Source: Micromonospora rubida
GTDB lineage: Bacteria; Actinomycetota; Actinomycetes; Mycobacteriales; Micromonosporaceae
DNA: 64,000 bases
Assembly (NCBI RefSeq): GCF_009908295.1
Contig: NZ_JAAALO010000003.1
Coordinates: forward strand, 310,001-374,000
Direction of reading: 5' to 3'
The notes under the pieces are model-generated. The model was not told where the DNA came from. It saw nothing but the letters and a program-made list of their open reading frames with translations, and ran no database searches. Below, one piece after another: positions 33,509 to 43,800 of the stretch (positions within the stretch are counted from its first letter, which is position 1; each line of letters starts with the position of its first letter). The translations under genes and the position numbers were made by a program.

Positions 33509-35350
33509 ATGGCCTCAAACCCGTCCGCCACCTCGGCTTTCCGGCAACTGCTCAGGTACGTGCGTCCTCATCGTTCGGTCTTGCTGGTCGGCACCGTGGT
33601 CAGTTCCGCCGGCGGCGCCGCAGCCCTGGCGACACCGCTGTTGGCCAGGGAGTTCGTCGACCGCTTGGGCTCGGGGCGACCGATCCTGGGGCTGAGCGCC
33701 CTGCTCTGCGGGATCGTGCTCGCCGGTGCCGTCGTCGCCGGCGCGGGCCGGTACCTGATCGACCGGACCGCTGAGGAAATCGTCCGTGACGTCCGGTCCG
33801 GCCTGGTCACCCGGCTGCTGCGGCTGCGGGTCGGCGCGCTCAACACCACGCCCCCCGGTGACCTGATCTCCCGGGTCACCGCCGACACCACGCTGCTCCG
33901 TCACGCGACCACGAACGACCTGGTGGACCTGGTGCTCGGGACGGTCGTCCTGGTCGGGATGGCCGGGTTCATGGCCTACCTGGACCCGGTCCTGTTCGGC
34001 GTGGTGGCCGCGGTGATGCTGTTGGTCGGCGGGGCCACCGCCCTGGTCATGCCGCGCCTTGGCGCGGCGAACCGGCGGGCCCAGGACGCCCTCGGCGACA
34101 TCGGCGGCCAGTTGGAACGCGCTCTCGGCGCGCTGCGCACCATCAAGGCCAACGGTGCGGAGCGGCGCGAGGCCGAGGTGATGCATCACTCGGTCGACAC
34201 GGCCCGCGACGAGGGGATCACCGCCGCCCGGTGGAGCGCCGTCGCCGGTTCCGCCTCCGGACTGGTCGTCCAGCTGTCCTTCCTCGCCGTGTTCGGGGTC
34301 GGCGGCGCCCGGGTGGCCGACGGCAGCCTGCCGGTGTCGTCGTTGATCGCCTTCCTGATGTACCTGTTCTACCTGTACTCACCGATCAACCAGCTCGTGC
34401 AGGGGGTCAGCGGGCTGCAGGCCGGGATGGCCGCCGTGCGGCGCATCGAAGAGGTCGAGGCGCTCTCCACCGAGCCGGACGACCGGGTGCCCCCCGCCGG
34501 TGCCGGACGAGGCGCCCAGGCCGTCGACGTCGTTCCGCACGCCGCCGTCGGCGGGTACCCCGGCGGCCGCCCGTCCGGCGAGGTCGCCGTCGCCTTCCGC
34601 GCGGTCCACTTCCGGTACGCCCCCGACGGGCCGGACATCCTGTCCGGAGTGGACTTCGAGGTGCCGGCGGGCGGGATGACCGCGCTGGTCGGCCCCTCCG
34701 GTGCCGGCAAGTCGACGGTGTTCGCGCTGCTGGAGCGCTTCCACGAGGCGGACTCCGGTGTGGTGGAGTTCGCCGGTCGCAACGTCCGTGACCTGCCCAT
34801 CCCGCGGCTGCGCGCCGACCTGGGGTACGTGGAGCAGGACGCGCCCGTGCTGTCCGGGACCCTTCGGGAGAACCTCCTCTTCGCCGCGCCGGACGCCTCC
34901 GCCGCCCAGCTCGCCGAGGCCATGGAACAGACCCGGCTGACCGATCTCGTCCGCCGCCTCCCCGATGGCCTGGACACCCGGGTCGGGCATCGGGGGATGA
35001 ACCTCTCCGGCGGGGAGCGGCAGCGCATCGCGATCGCCAGGGCGCTGTTGCGCCGCCCCCGGGTGCTGCTGTTGGACGAGGCGACCTCCGCCCTGGACGG
35101 CCTCAACGAGCTGAGCCTGCGGGACGCGATCGCCGAGGTGGCGCGGGTCAGCACCGTGCTGATCATCGCGCACCGACTCTCCACGGTGACCATGGCCCGG
35201 CAGATCCTGCTCCTCGACGGGGGCCGGATCCGAGCCCGTGGAACCCACGCCGAGCTGATCGACTCCGACGACCTCTACCGGACCCTGGCGATGACGCAGC
35301 TGCTCGACGCGCAGTCCGGCGCGGATCGACGCACGGCCACCGCCTCCTGA
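33509..35350 (+). CDS. ABC-type multidrug exporter (fused membrane and ATPase domains)
   Basis: This is probably a homodimeric export pump for the cluster product. The N-terminal half has about six transmembrane segments (for example VLLVGTVVSSAGGAAALATP), and the C-terminal half is an ATPase with Walker A GPSGAGKST (near residue 395), signature LSGGERQR (about 499) and Walker B VLLLDEATSALD. The N-terminal peptidase domain of lantibiotic exporters is absent, so it does not process leader peptides. The 613 residues are typical. It begins the cluster 118 bases after the divergent regulator and 33 bases before the PKS gene. GGAAGGGG lies 13 bases before the ATG, a rather long spacing. Confidence 0.93.
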   Translation: MASNPSATSAFRQLLRYVRPHRSVLLVGTVVSSAGGAAALATPLLAREFVDRLGSGRPILGLSALLCGIVLAGAVVAGAGRYLIDRTAEEIVRDVRSGLVTRLLRLRVGALNTTPPGDLISRVTADTTLLRHATTNDLVDLVLGTVVLVGMAGFMAYLDPVLFGVVAAVMLLVGGATALVMPRLGAANRRAQDALGDIGGQLERALGALRTIKANGAERREAEVMHHSVDTARDEGITAARWSAVAGSASGLVVQLSFLAVFGVGGARVADGSLPVSSLIAFLMYLFYLYSPINQLVQGVSGLQAGMAAVRRIEEVEALSTEPDDRVPPAGAGRGAQAVDVVPHAAVGGYPGGRPSGEVAVAFRAVHFRYAPDGPDILSGVDFEVPAGGMTALVGPSGAGKSTVFALLERFHEADSGVVEFAGRNVRDLPIPRLRADLGYVEQDAPVLSGTLRENLLFAAPDASAAQLAEAMEQTRLTDLVRRLPDGLDTRVGHRGMNLSGGERQRIAIARALLRRPRVLLLDEATSALDGLNELSLRDAIAEVARVSTVLIIAHRLSTVTMARQILLLDGGRIRARGTHAELIDSDDLYRTLAMTQLLDAQSGADRRTATAS

Positions 35351-35383
35351 TCCACTGCGCAACGAAGGATTGGCCAGACAGAC

Positions 35384-38300
35384 ATGACACAGCAGGGCGA
35401 GATTGCGATCGTCGGGATGGCCGCCCGGGTTCCCGGCGCGGACAACGTCGAGACCTTCTGGAGCAACATCCTCGACGGCCGCGAGGCGATGGCCGCCACC
35501 GACGACGAAGTCGCGCGCCTGCGGGGCGTCAAGGAATCGACTCTGTCCCGGCCCGAGTACCGGCGGGTCTACGCCGGGGCCGCCGACCTCGACCTTTTCG
35601 ACGCCGACTTCTTCGGCCTCAGCCCGCGGGAGGCCGCCCTGGCCGACCCGCAGTTCCGGCTCTTCCTGGAACTGGCCCACGCCAGCCTGACCTCGGGCGG
35701 GCACGACCCGGCGGGCGACCTCGGCCGGGTCGGCGTGTACGGGGGCAGCGCGGCCAGCGACTATCGCGAGGACTACATCGAGGCGAACCCGACGGTGGCC
35801 GACGCGGCCGGCGGGATGAGCATCCGAATCGGCAACAGCCCCGACTACATCGCCCCCCTGGTGTCGTACAAGCTCGGCTTCCAGGGGCCGAGCCTGTCCG
35901 TGTACACCGCCTGCTCCACCTCGCTGGTCGCCGTGCACCTCGGGGTGCAGGCCCTGCTCCTCGGCGAGATCGACGTGGCCGTGGCCGGGGGCGTCCAGGT
36001 GGACCTCCCCCTGGACGTGGGCTACGTGTACGAGGCCGGGGGCATCCGTTCCGCCGACGGCCATGTCCGCCCGTTCTCCGCCGACGCCTCCGGCACCATC
36101 TTCTCCAACGGCGGCGCCGTGGTGGTGCTCAAGCGGCTGGCTGACGCGCGGGCCGCCGGGGACCTCATCCACGGCGTCCTGCTCGGCTCGGCGATCAGCA
36201 ACGACGGCAGCCTCCGGGCCGGGTTCGCCGCGCCCGGCGTGGACGGGCAGGTAAAGGTGGTCCGCGCCGCACTGGAGCGCGCGGGGCTGACCGCCCAGGC
36301 GATCGGGCTGATGGAGGCCCACGGCACCGGCACGGTGGTCGGCGACCCGATCGAGGTGGACGCGCTGACCCAGGCGTACCGGGCGGACACCGACGAGGCC
36401 AGCTACTGCGCGCTGGGATCGGTCAAGGGCAACGTCGGGCATCTCGGCGCGGCAGCCGGGGTGGCCGGACTGATCAAGGCGACCCTGGCGGTCCGGGAGG
36501 GAATCATCCCGCCGACGATCAACTGGGCCCCGGTGAACCCGGCCATCACGCTGGACGACAGCCCGTTCCGGCTGGCCACCGAACGTCAGCCGTGGACCGG
36601 TGAGGCCCGGCGGATCGCCGCGGTCAGCTCGTTCGGCATCGGCGGGACCAACGCGCACGTCCTGGTGGCTCCGGCACCGGAGCCCGAGCCGCGGCCCGAT
36701 CCGGTCGGGCCGCACCTGCTCACCCTCTCCGCCCGTACGCCGGAGGCGCTCGCCACCGTCGCGGACCGGCTCGTGGCACACCTGGAAACCACCGACGTCC
36801 GCCTCGACGACGTCGCGTTCACCCTGCACGACGGGCGCACGGCGCACCCGGTACGACGGGCGGTGGCGGCCCGGTCGACGGCGGAGGCGGTGGACCGGCT
36901 GCGGGCCGCCGGCGCCCACCCGACCGCCCCGGTCACCGGTCACCGCGAGGTCGCCTTCCTCCTGCCCGGACAGGGTGCCCAACACCCCGGGACGGGGCGC
37001 GGGCTGTACGCGGCCGAGCCCGCGTACCGGGAAGCGGTCGACGCCTGTAGCGACCTGCTCGCGCCCCTGCTCGGCCTGGACCTGCGCACCCTTCTCCACG
37101 CCGACCCGACCGACGACGCGGCGCAGGCGGCCCTGGCCCAGACCGCCGTCACCCAGCCGGCGGTGTTCACCATGGAGTGGGCGCTGGCCGCCCTGTGGAA
37201 GGCCCGGGGAGTCGTGCCGGCCGCGCTGATCGGGCACAGCGTCGGTGAACTCGCCGCCGCCGCCATCGCCGGGGTCTTCTCCCTGGAGGACGCGCTGCGC
37301 GTGGTGGCGGCCCGGGGTCGGCTCATGCAGTCCGTCGCCCCGGGCGCGATGCTCGCCCTGCCGGTCGGCGTCGAGGCCGCGACCGACCTGCTCCCGCCGG
37401 ACCTGGAGATCGCCGCGGACAACTCCCCGTCGGCGTGCGTGGTCAGCGGCACCGAGGAGGCAGTGGCCCGGTTCGCCGCCGAGCTGGAGGACATCGGGAT
37501 CACCGGCACCCCGCTGCGTACCTCGCACGCCTTCCACTCGCGGATGATGGAGCCGATCCTCGACGAGTTCGCCGCCGTGGTCGCCGCGACCCGGCTCGCC
37601 GCCCCCACCGTGCCGTTCCTGTCCAACGTCACCGGGGACTGGGCCGACCCGGAGCAGGTCACCCGCCCCGGTTACTGGGTGACGCACCTGCGCCAGCCGG
37701 TCCGGTTCCGGGCTGCGGCCACCCAGCTGATCCGCCGGGGAAACCCGTTCCTGCTGGAGGTGGGCCCGGGACGCGCCCTCGGTTCGTTCGCCCGACAGAC
37801 CGCGATCGCGCAGGGCACGACCCCGCAGTGGGCCGGAAGCCTGCCGACCGTGCGGGAGGGCACCGACGAGCGGGACCACGTCCTGGCGACCACCGGGGCG
37901 TTGTGGGCCGCCGGGGTGCCGGTCGACCTGGCCGCCGTCCGCACCGGACCGGCGCCCCGCCGGGTCGAGCTGCCCGGATACCCGTACGAGCGACGTCGGC
38001 ACTGGGTCGACCCCGACCCGACCGCCCGGACCGTGGTGGCCGAGACCGAGCAGATCCCGAACGAACCGCTGCAGACCCCGTTCTACGTGCCGGTCTGGAC
38101 CCAGTCGCCGCGCACCGCCGGAGCCGCGGACGTCTTCGGCGAGCACTGGCTGGTCCTCGGGACCGACCCGACCTTCACCGCCGAGGTCGCCGCCGTGGCC
38201 CTCGCCCACGGCGCCAGTGTGACCCGGCTCGACGCGGGACCGGCGTTGATCGAGGACTTCGGCGTCTTCGAGGCCGACCCGGAGGACCCGACTCAGATCC

Positions 38301-40831
38301 GGGCGGTCGTCGAGCAGCTGTGGGACAGCGGCCAGGCGCCCGACCGGGTGATCGTCGGGTACGACGTGCCGGGCCCGGAGGGGCACCCGACCGGCACCGA
38401 CCCGACCCCGGCGCACCAGTCGTACCGGCGGGCCGCCGTCCTGGCTTGCGCCCTGCTCGACGTGGTTCGCGACCCGGTGGAGCTGGTCGTGGTCACCAGC
38501 CGGCTGTTCTCCGTGGCCGGTGAGGAGGCGGTGCCGTTCAGCGCGACCGCACTGGGCCCGTTCCGGGCGCTGCCACGGGAGGCCTCGATGGTGACGGTAC
38601 GTCACATCGACCTGGACGGGATCGGCCCGGCGCGGGTGCTCGCGACCCGACTGATCGACGAGATCCGGCATCCCGCCGACGAGGTGGTCGCGGTGCGCGG
38701 GCACCGGCGGGCGATCAGGTCGTACGCCACCCTGCGACACGGGCCGGTCCACCGGTCCGCCCTGCGCCCCGGTGGGGTCTACGTCATCACCGGTGGTCTC
38801 GGCGGCCTCGGCGTCACCATCGCCGAGTCGCTGGCCGAGACGGAACAGGCCCGGCTGGTCCTGGTCGGCCGGACCGGCCTGCCGGAGCGGGCCCGGTGGG
38901 CGGATCTGGCCGAGGCGGCGGATACCGACGAGACGGTGCGCCTACGGGTCGAGGCGGTGCTGCGGATGGAGCGCCTCGGCGCCCAGGTGCGGGTGGTCGC
39001 CGCCGACATCACCGATCCCGACGCCCTGGCCACGGTGCTGGGGGAGACCGTGGCGGAGTTCGGTGCCGTGCACGGCATCGTCCACGCCGCCGGGCTGGCC
39101 GGTGGGCAGCTGCTCGCCCTGCACGACGAGCAGAACGCGGCGAGGGTCCTGCGCCCGAAGGTGGACGCGGTCCTGGCGCTGTACGACCAACTCACCACCG
39201 AGAAGTATCCGGAACTGGACTTCGTCGCGCTGTGCTCGTCCATCATCGCGATCACCTCCGGGTACGGCCTGTGCGACTACGCCGCGGCGAACCTGTTCAT
39301 GGACGCGTTCGCGAACTCGGTGGCCGACCGGCCGGGCCGTCCCCGGGTCGTCTCCATCAACTGGGTCGGCTGGCGCGAGGTCGGCATGGTGGCCGACCAG
39401 GGCGCATCCCAGGGGGTGCAGGCACTGCGGGCGATCAGCCAGGGCGGTCGGACGGAACCCCTCGACCATCCGTTCCTCCAGTCGGTCACCGTGAAGGCGG
39501 ACGGCACCCATCGGTACCAGGGGACCCTCAGCCCGGACGGGCACCGGGCCCTCATGGAGCACCGGATCGCCGGTGCGGCGGTGGTTCCGGCGACGATGCT
39601 CCTGGAGTCCGTCCGTGCGGCGGCCCACCACGCCCTGGGCGAGGTGCCGGTGCGGATCCAGGACCTCCTCTTCAGCGACCCGATCGTGGTCACCGGCCCG
39701 CTCACCCTGACCCTGTCGTTCGCGCCGGAGCGAGCCGCCGAGGGCGCCCCGTTCGAGATCACGGTCGGTGCGGACGGGGCGGGCCCGTGGACGGTGCACT
39801 GCCAGGGCGTGCTGCGGACGGTCGACAAGCTGGCCGGTGAGGCGGTCGACCTGGACCGGGTTCGGGCCGCGCTGCCGGCCGTCGACAGCCGCCGGCAGTC
39901 CTCCGGGATGGTGGCCTTCGGCCCGTACTTCGACGTGGTCCGGGAGTACTTCCGCGACGGGGACACCGGGCTCGCCCGGCTCGTGGCCGAGGACGCCGAC
40001 CCCCGGCTCTGGTTGCATCCGGCCCTGCTGGACCAGGCCGCACACGGCCTGTCCGGCGCGGCGGCGAGCTACCTGCCGTTCTCGTACGCGGGGGTGGGGG
40101 TGTACGCGCCGATCCCGGCCGAGGCATGGGTGCTGCAGACGCACCGCCAGGACCCGGACCGACCCGAGTTCATCGAGGTCGACGAGGTCATCGTCGACCG
40201 CGACGGGCGGGTCTGCGTGCTGGTGGACAGCTACATCCTGCGAGCCCAGGCCGCAGTCGGGGCGGCCTGGGCCGCCGCGCCACCGACCCAACCGGCGGTG
40301 GCCGACGGGCCGACCAGGCCGCCGTCGGGTGAGGCCCGGATGTTGATCAGCAGCGAGCAGGGGATCGAGCTGTTCCGCCGGATGATCGCGGTGCCGGACC
40401 AGCCACAACTGATCACCTCGGTGGGGCCGCTCGAGAAGCGGATCGACGAGATGCGGGCGTTCTCCGCCGACGCGGTCACGACCCACCAGGACACCACGGC
40501 CAGCGCGGGTACCGCCCGCGCGGAGAACCTCGGCGGGTACGTTCCGCCGGAGACCGACGTGGAGAGCGCCATCGCCGAGCTGTGGGCGCAGGCGCTCGGC
40601 ATCGCCCCGATCGGCCTCGACGACGAGTTCCTCGTGCTCGGTGGCTCGTCGTTGACGGCGGTCCAGCTCTCCTCGCGGACCCGGGAGCGGTTCGGCATCC
40701 AACTGTCCGTCGCCGAACTGTTCGAGCACTCGACGGTGCGCCGGCTCGCGGTCCTCGTGGACGGCCGGCTCGACGCCCTGTTGGACCGGCTCGTCAACCA
40801 GACCGCGGGCTCCGGGGACGGCTGGGCGTGA
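35384..40831 (+). CDS. Type I modular polyketide synthase, KS-AT-KR-DH-ACP
   Basis: A single extension module of 1815 residues. KS: Cys177 in YTACSTSLV, His313 in EAHGTGT and His353 in GNVGHLG. AT: Ser619 in GHSVGEL and the HAFH motif (715-718), which predicts malonyl-CoA. KR: NADPH site GGLGGLG near 1136, catalytic Ser about 1285 and Tyr1299 (YGLCDYAAAN). DH: His1393 in HRIAGAAVVP and Asp1550 in LLDQAAHG. ACP: Ser1756 in GGSSL. All catalytic residues look intact, so the unit should give an alpha-beta unsaturated product. The order KR then DH differs from the usual DH-(ER)-KR. There is no ER here, but a separate MDR protein at 61644-62591 may supply it. It overlaps the next NRPS by four bases (GTGA). 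Confidence 0.94.
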   Translation: MTQQGEIAIVGMAARVPGADNVETFWSNILDGREAMAATDDEVARLRGVKESTLSRPEYRRVYAGAADLDLFDADFFGLSPREAALADPQFRLFLELAHASLTSGGHDPAGDLGRVGVYGGSAASDYREDYIEANPTVADAAGGMSIRIGNSPDYIAPLVSYKLGFQGPSLSVYTACSTSLVAVHLGVQALLLGEIDVAVAGGVQVDLPLDVGYVYEAGGIRSADGHVRPFSADASGTIFSNGGAVVVLKRLADARAAGDLIHGVLLGSAISNDGSLRAGFAAPGVDGQVKVVRAALERAGLTAQAIGLMEAHGTGTVVGDPIEVDALTQAYRADTDEASYCALGSVKGNVGHLGAAAGVAGLIKATLAVREGIIPPTINWAPVNPAITLDDSPFRLATERQPWTGEARRIAAVSSFGIGGTNAHVLVAPAPEPEPRPDPVGPHLLTLSARTPEALATVADRLVAHLETTDVRLDDVAFTLHDGRTAHPVRRAVAARSTAEAVDRLRAAGAHPTAPVTGHREVAFLLPGQGAQHPGTGRGLYAAEPAYREAVDACSDLLAPLLGLDLRTLLHADPTDDAAQAALAQTAVTQPAVFTMEWALAALWKARGVVPAALIGHSVGELAAAAIAGVFSLEDALRVVAARGRLMQSVAPGAMLALPVGVEAATDLLPPDLEIAADNSPSACVVSGTEEAVARFAAELEDIGITGTPLRTSHAFHSRMMEPILDEFAAVVAATRLAAPTVPFLSNVTGDWADPEQVTRPGYWVTHLRQPVRFRAAATQLIRRGNPFLLEVGPGRALGSFARQTAIAQGTTPQWAGSLPTVREGTDERDHVLATTGALWAAGVPVDLAAVRTGPAPRRVELPGYPYERRRHWVDPDPTARTVVAETEQIPNEPLQTPFYVPVWTQSPRTAGAADVFGEHWLVLGTDPTFTAEVAAVALAHGASVTRLDAGPALIEDFGVFEADPEDPTQIRAVVEQLWDSGQAPDRVIVGYDVPGPEGHPTGTDPTPAHQSYRRAAVLACALLDVVRDPVELVVVTSRLFSVAGEEAVPFSATALGPFRALPREASMVTVRHIDLDGIGPARVLATRLIDEIRHPADEVVAVRGHRRAIRSYATLRHGPVHRSALRPGGVYVITGGLGGLGVTIAESLAETEQARLVLVGRTGLPERARWADLAEAADTDETVRLRVEAVLRMERLGAQVRVVAADITDPDALATVLGETVAEFGAVHGIVHAAGLAGGQLLALHDEQNAARVLRPKVDAVLALYDQLTTEKYPELDFVALCSSIIAITSGYGLCDYAAANLFMDAFANSVADRPGRPRVVSINWVGWREVGMVADQGASQGVQALRAISQGGRTEPLDHPFLQSVTVKADGTHRYQGTLSPDGHRALMEHRIAGAAVVPATMLLESVRAAAHHALGEVPVRIQDLLFSDPIVVTGPLTLTLSFAPERAAEGAPFEITVGADGAGPWTVHCQGVLRTVDKLAGEAVDLDRVRAALPAVDSRRQSSGMVAFGPYFDVVREYFRDGDTGLARLVAEDADPRLWLHPALLDQAAHGLSGAAASYLPFSYAGVGVYAPIPAEAWVLQTHRQDPDRPEFIEVDEVIVDRDGRVCVLVDSYILRAQAAVGAAWAAAPPTQPAVADGPTRPPSGEARMLISSEQGIELFRRMIAVPDQPQLITSVGPLEKRIDEMRAFSADAVTTHQDTTASAGTARAENLGGYVPPETDVESAIAELWAQALGIAPIGLDDEFLVLGGSSLTAVQLSSRTRERFGIQLSVAELFEHSTVRRLAVLVDGRLDALLDRLVNQTAGSGDGWA

Positions 40832-43800
40832 GCGGGGAACGGCCCACCCGAGCGGAGCTGCGGGCCCAGATCCTCGCCGGACGCCGGTCGTTCATGGCGC
40901 CGGCCCCGTCGCGGCCGGCGCCGCTTCCCGAGTACCCGGACCTGTTGCCGATGACGGAGGCGCAGCGGCGGCTCTGGTTCGCCGACCGGCTGGCCGGCCC
41001 GCAGCCGGTCTTCACGCTCAGCACGGAGATCGAGCTCCGGCCGGACCGGGACGCGATCGCGGCGGCCTGCCGCACCCTGGTCGACCAGCACGCCGCCCTG
41101 CGCGGTGCCGTCGTGGTCGAGGCGGGGGTGCCCTCGATCCGACTGCGTCCCGCCGCAGACTTCCCGGTGTCGTACGTCGATCTGGGCGGCCTCTCGGCGG
41201 TGGCGGCGCAGGCCGAGCTGGCCCGGCACCGTGCCCAGGCCGCCCGGTACCGGTTCGACCTGGAGCACGAGCCGCTGGTCCGCTTCATCCACCTGCGACT
41301 GCCGGACGGGAAGGGCCGGCTGCTGATCTCCGTGCACCACCTCACCTGCGACGGGCACTCCCTTTCCCTCCTGGCGGAGTCGCTGAGCACGGGCCGGCCC
41401 ACGTCGGAGCGGATGGACTACCCCGACTACGCGGTCTGGCGCGACTCGGTGGAGCAACGTGCCGCGCTGCGCGCCGAGGTCGACCGGGCGGTGGCGGCGC
41501 TCGGCGACGCCCCCTACCCCGTGCGGATCCCGGCCGACCTCGCCCCCGCGCCGACCGGTGGGTCCGTGTCGCCGCAGGTCGGTGTGCCGGCGGACGCCTT
41601 CGAGCACGACATCGCGCTCCCGGCGGAGCTGCACGACGCGGTCCGGGCGGCCGCGCAGGCCCGCCGGACCACCGACACGGTGCTCCTCTTCGCCGCGTGG
41701 GCCCGGGTGGTGGCGGCCTGGACCGGTCGTACCGACCTCGTCCTGGGCATGCCGGTCTCGGTGCGCGACCACGAGGACGTGGCCCGGATAGTGGGGCTGT
41801 TCGTCAACACCGCTCTGGTCCGGGTCGCTGTCGACCCGCACGCTCCCGCCGAGGACACGGTGGCGGCCTGCGCGGCGGCGGTGGCGAGGGCGCTCGGGAC
41901 CACCCAGGCCCCCCTGGAGAGGGTCCGCCGGGGCGTCTACGGTCCGGCCGCCGGCCCGTCCGCCGGCCTGGGCGTGTGCTTCAACAAGTTCTCCGTCGAC
42001 CCGCGTCTGATGGATCTCGTCCCGCGGCTGCCCTCTCCGGGTGCCGCCGAAATGCCGGTCGTACTGGAGATCGCCGACGACAGCCGGCGCTATCACACCA
42101 AACTCGTCTTCGACCCGACCCTGTACGGTCCCGCCACGATCGCCCGGCTGGCCCGGGCCTTCCACGCCCAGCTGGCCGAGTTGATTCCCGCGTGCCCCGC
42201 CCCGCCCGACCTGGGCCGGTCCGCTCCGGACCTGCCCGGCCCCGGGACGTCCCACCCGGAGCCGACCAGCTCTGAACGGCTGGGTGCCGACCCGGCCGGG
42301 GGAGCGGAACTGCTCGACGTCCTGCGCGAACACGCGACGGCCGACCCGACGCGCACGGCCGTCGACGGGGAGACGGGGACGCTGACCCGGCAGGAGCTGT
42401 GGGACGCGGTCGACGACCTCACCGCTCGGCTGCGGGCGGCCGGGGCGCGACCCGGCGACCGGGTCGTGGTGGACACCGCGCGGGGCCTACCGGCCCTGAT
42501 CGGGCTGCTGGCGTGCCTGGCCGCCGACACGGTGTACGTGCCGCTGTCGCGGCGGCTGCCCGGTCCGCGCCGCGCGGCCGTCGCCCAGCAGGCGGCGGCC
42601 TCCTGGGAGATCACCGACGTGGGCGGCGACGGGCCGATAATTCGCCCGCTGCCGGGCCGGCCCGGTCCGGAGCTGCCGACCGCCCCCGGGTACCTGATCT
42701 TCACCTCGGGGAGCACCGGGGTGCCGCGCGGCGTCCACGTCGCGACCGGAGTCCTGCTCCGACACGCCCGGGGCATGGTCGACCGGCTCGCCGTCCGCCC
42801 CGACGACCGGTACCTCCAGTTCGCCGAGCACGGCTTCGACGCGGCCATCGAGCAGGTCATCGTGCCCCTCCTCGCCGGCGCCACCCTGGTCCTGCGCGGC
42901 GAGCAGCCGTGGGACCCCGCCCACTTCGGCCGGATCTCCCGGCAAACCGGGGTGACCGTGGCGAACCTGCCCACCCCGTGGTTCGCCCAGTTCACGGGCG
43001 CACCGCAGGCGACCTGGTCGGAGCTCGCCGGCAGCGCCCTGCGCACCGTCCTGGCCGGCGGGGACGTCCTCACCCCCGAGACGGTCGCCCGGTGGGCGGC
43101 GTCGGCGCCGCAGCACATCGCCCTGCTCAACGCGTACGGTCCGACGGAATCGGTGATCACCGCGACGGTCGGCACGGTGTCGGTTATCGCAGGCGGTGCG
43201 GTGCCGGCGTACCCGTCGATCGGCTCGGCCGTACCCGGCCACGAGGTCCTCGTCGTCGACGCCCGGCTGGGCCCGGTCGCCCCCGGGGAGGTCGGGGAGC
43301 TGCTCGCCGGAGGGCCGCTCGCCACCGGCTACCTCGGCGATCCCCGGGCGACCGCGTTGGCCTTCGTCCCGCACCCGACGCGACCGGGGGAACGGCTGTA
43401 CCGCACCGGCGACCTGGTCCGCCACTCGCCCGCCGGCGGCGGACTGGAGTTCCTGCGCCGCGCCGACGACCAGGTGAAGGTCCGGGGGGTCCGGATCGAG
43501 CTCGGTGACGTCGAGGCCGCGTTGCGCGCCCACCCCGACGTCGCCGAGGCGGTGGCCACGGTCACCGACGGCCCGGACCGGCACTTCGTGGGTTGGGTGG
43601 TGCTCCGCCCGGGCCGCGCCGTCGGCGAGGCCGAGCTGCGTACCGCGGCGGCCGGCCGGCTGCCGCAGGTCGGCGCGCCCCGCCGGGTGCACGTCCTGGA
43701 CCACCTGCCCAGGAGCGCCGGGGAGAAACCCGACCGTCAGGCCCTGCGGGACCGCACCACCGATCCGGCCGCGCCCGCCGCCCCCGTGTCCGCCGCGCCC

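Noticed and set aside
33509..35350. Exporter as a leader-processing lantibiotic transporter, given the LanB-like gene
   Set aside because: There is no N-terminal peptidase domain and no precursor peptide; it is a plain fused exporter.
34379..38752. Minus-strand open frame of 1457 codons across the exporter and PKS genes
   Set aside because: It is Arg/Gly/His-rich, has no domain, and is antisense to genes with clear catalytic motifs.
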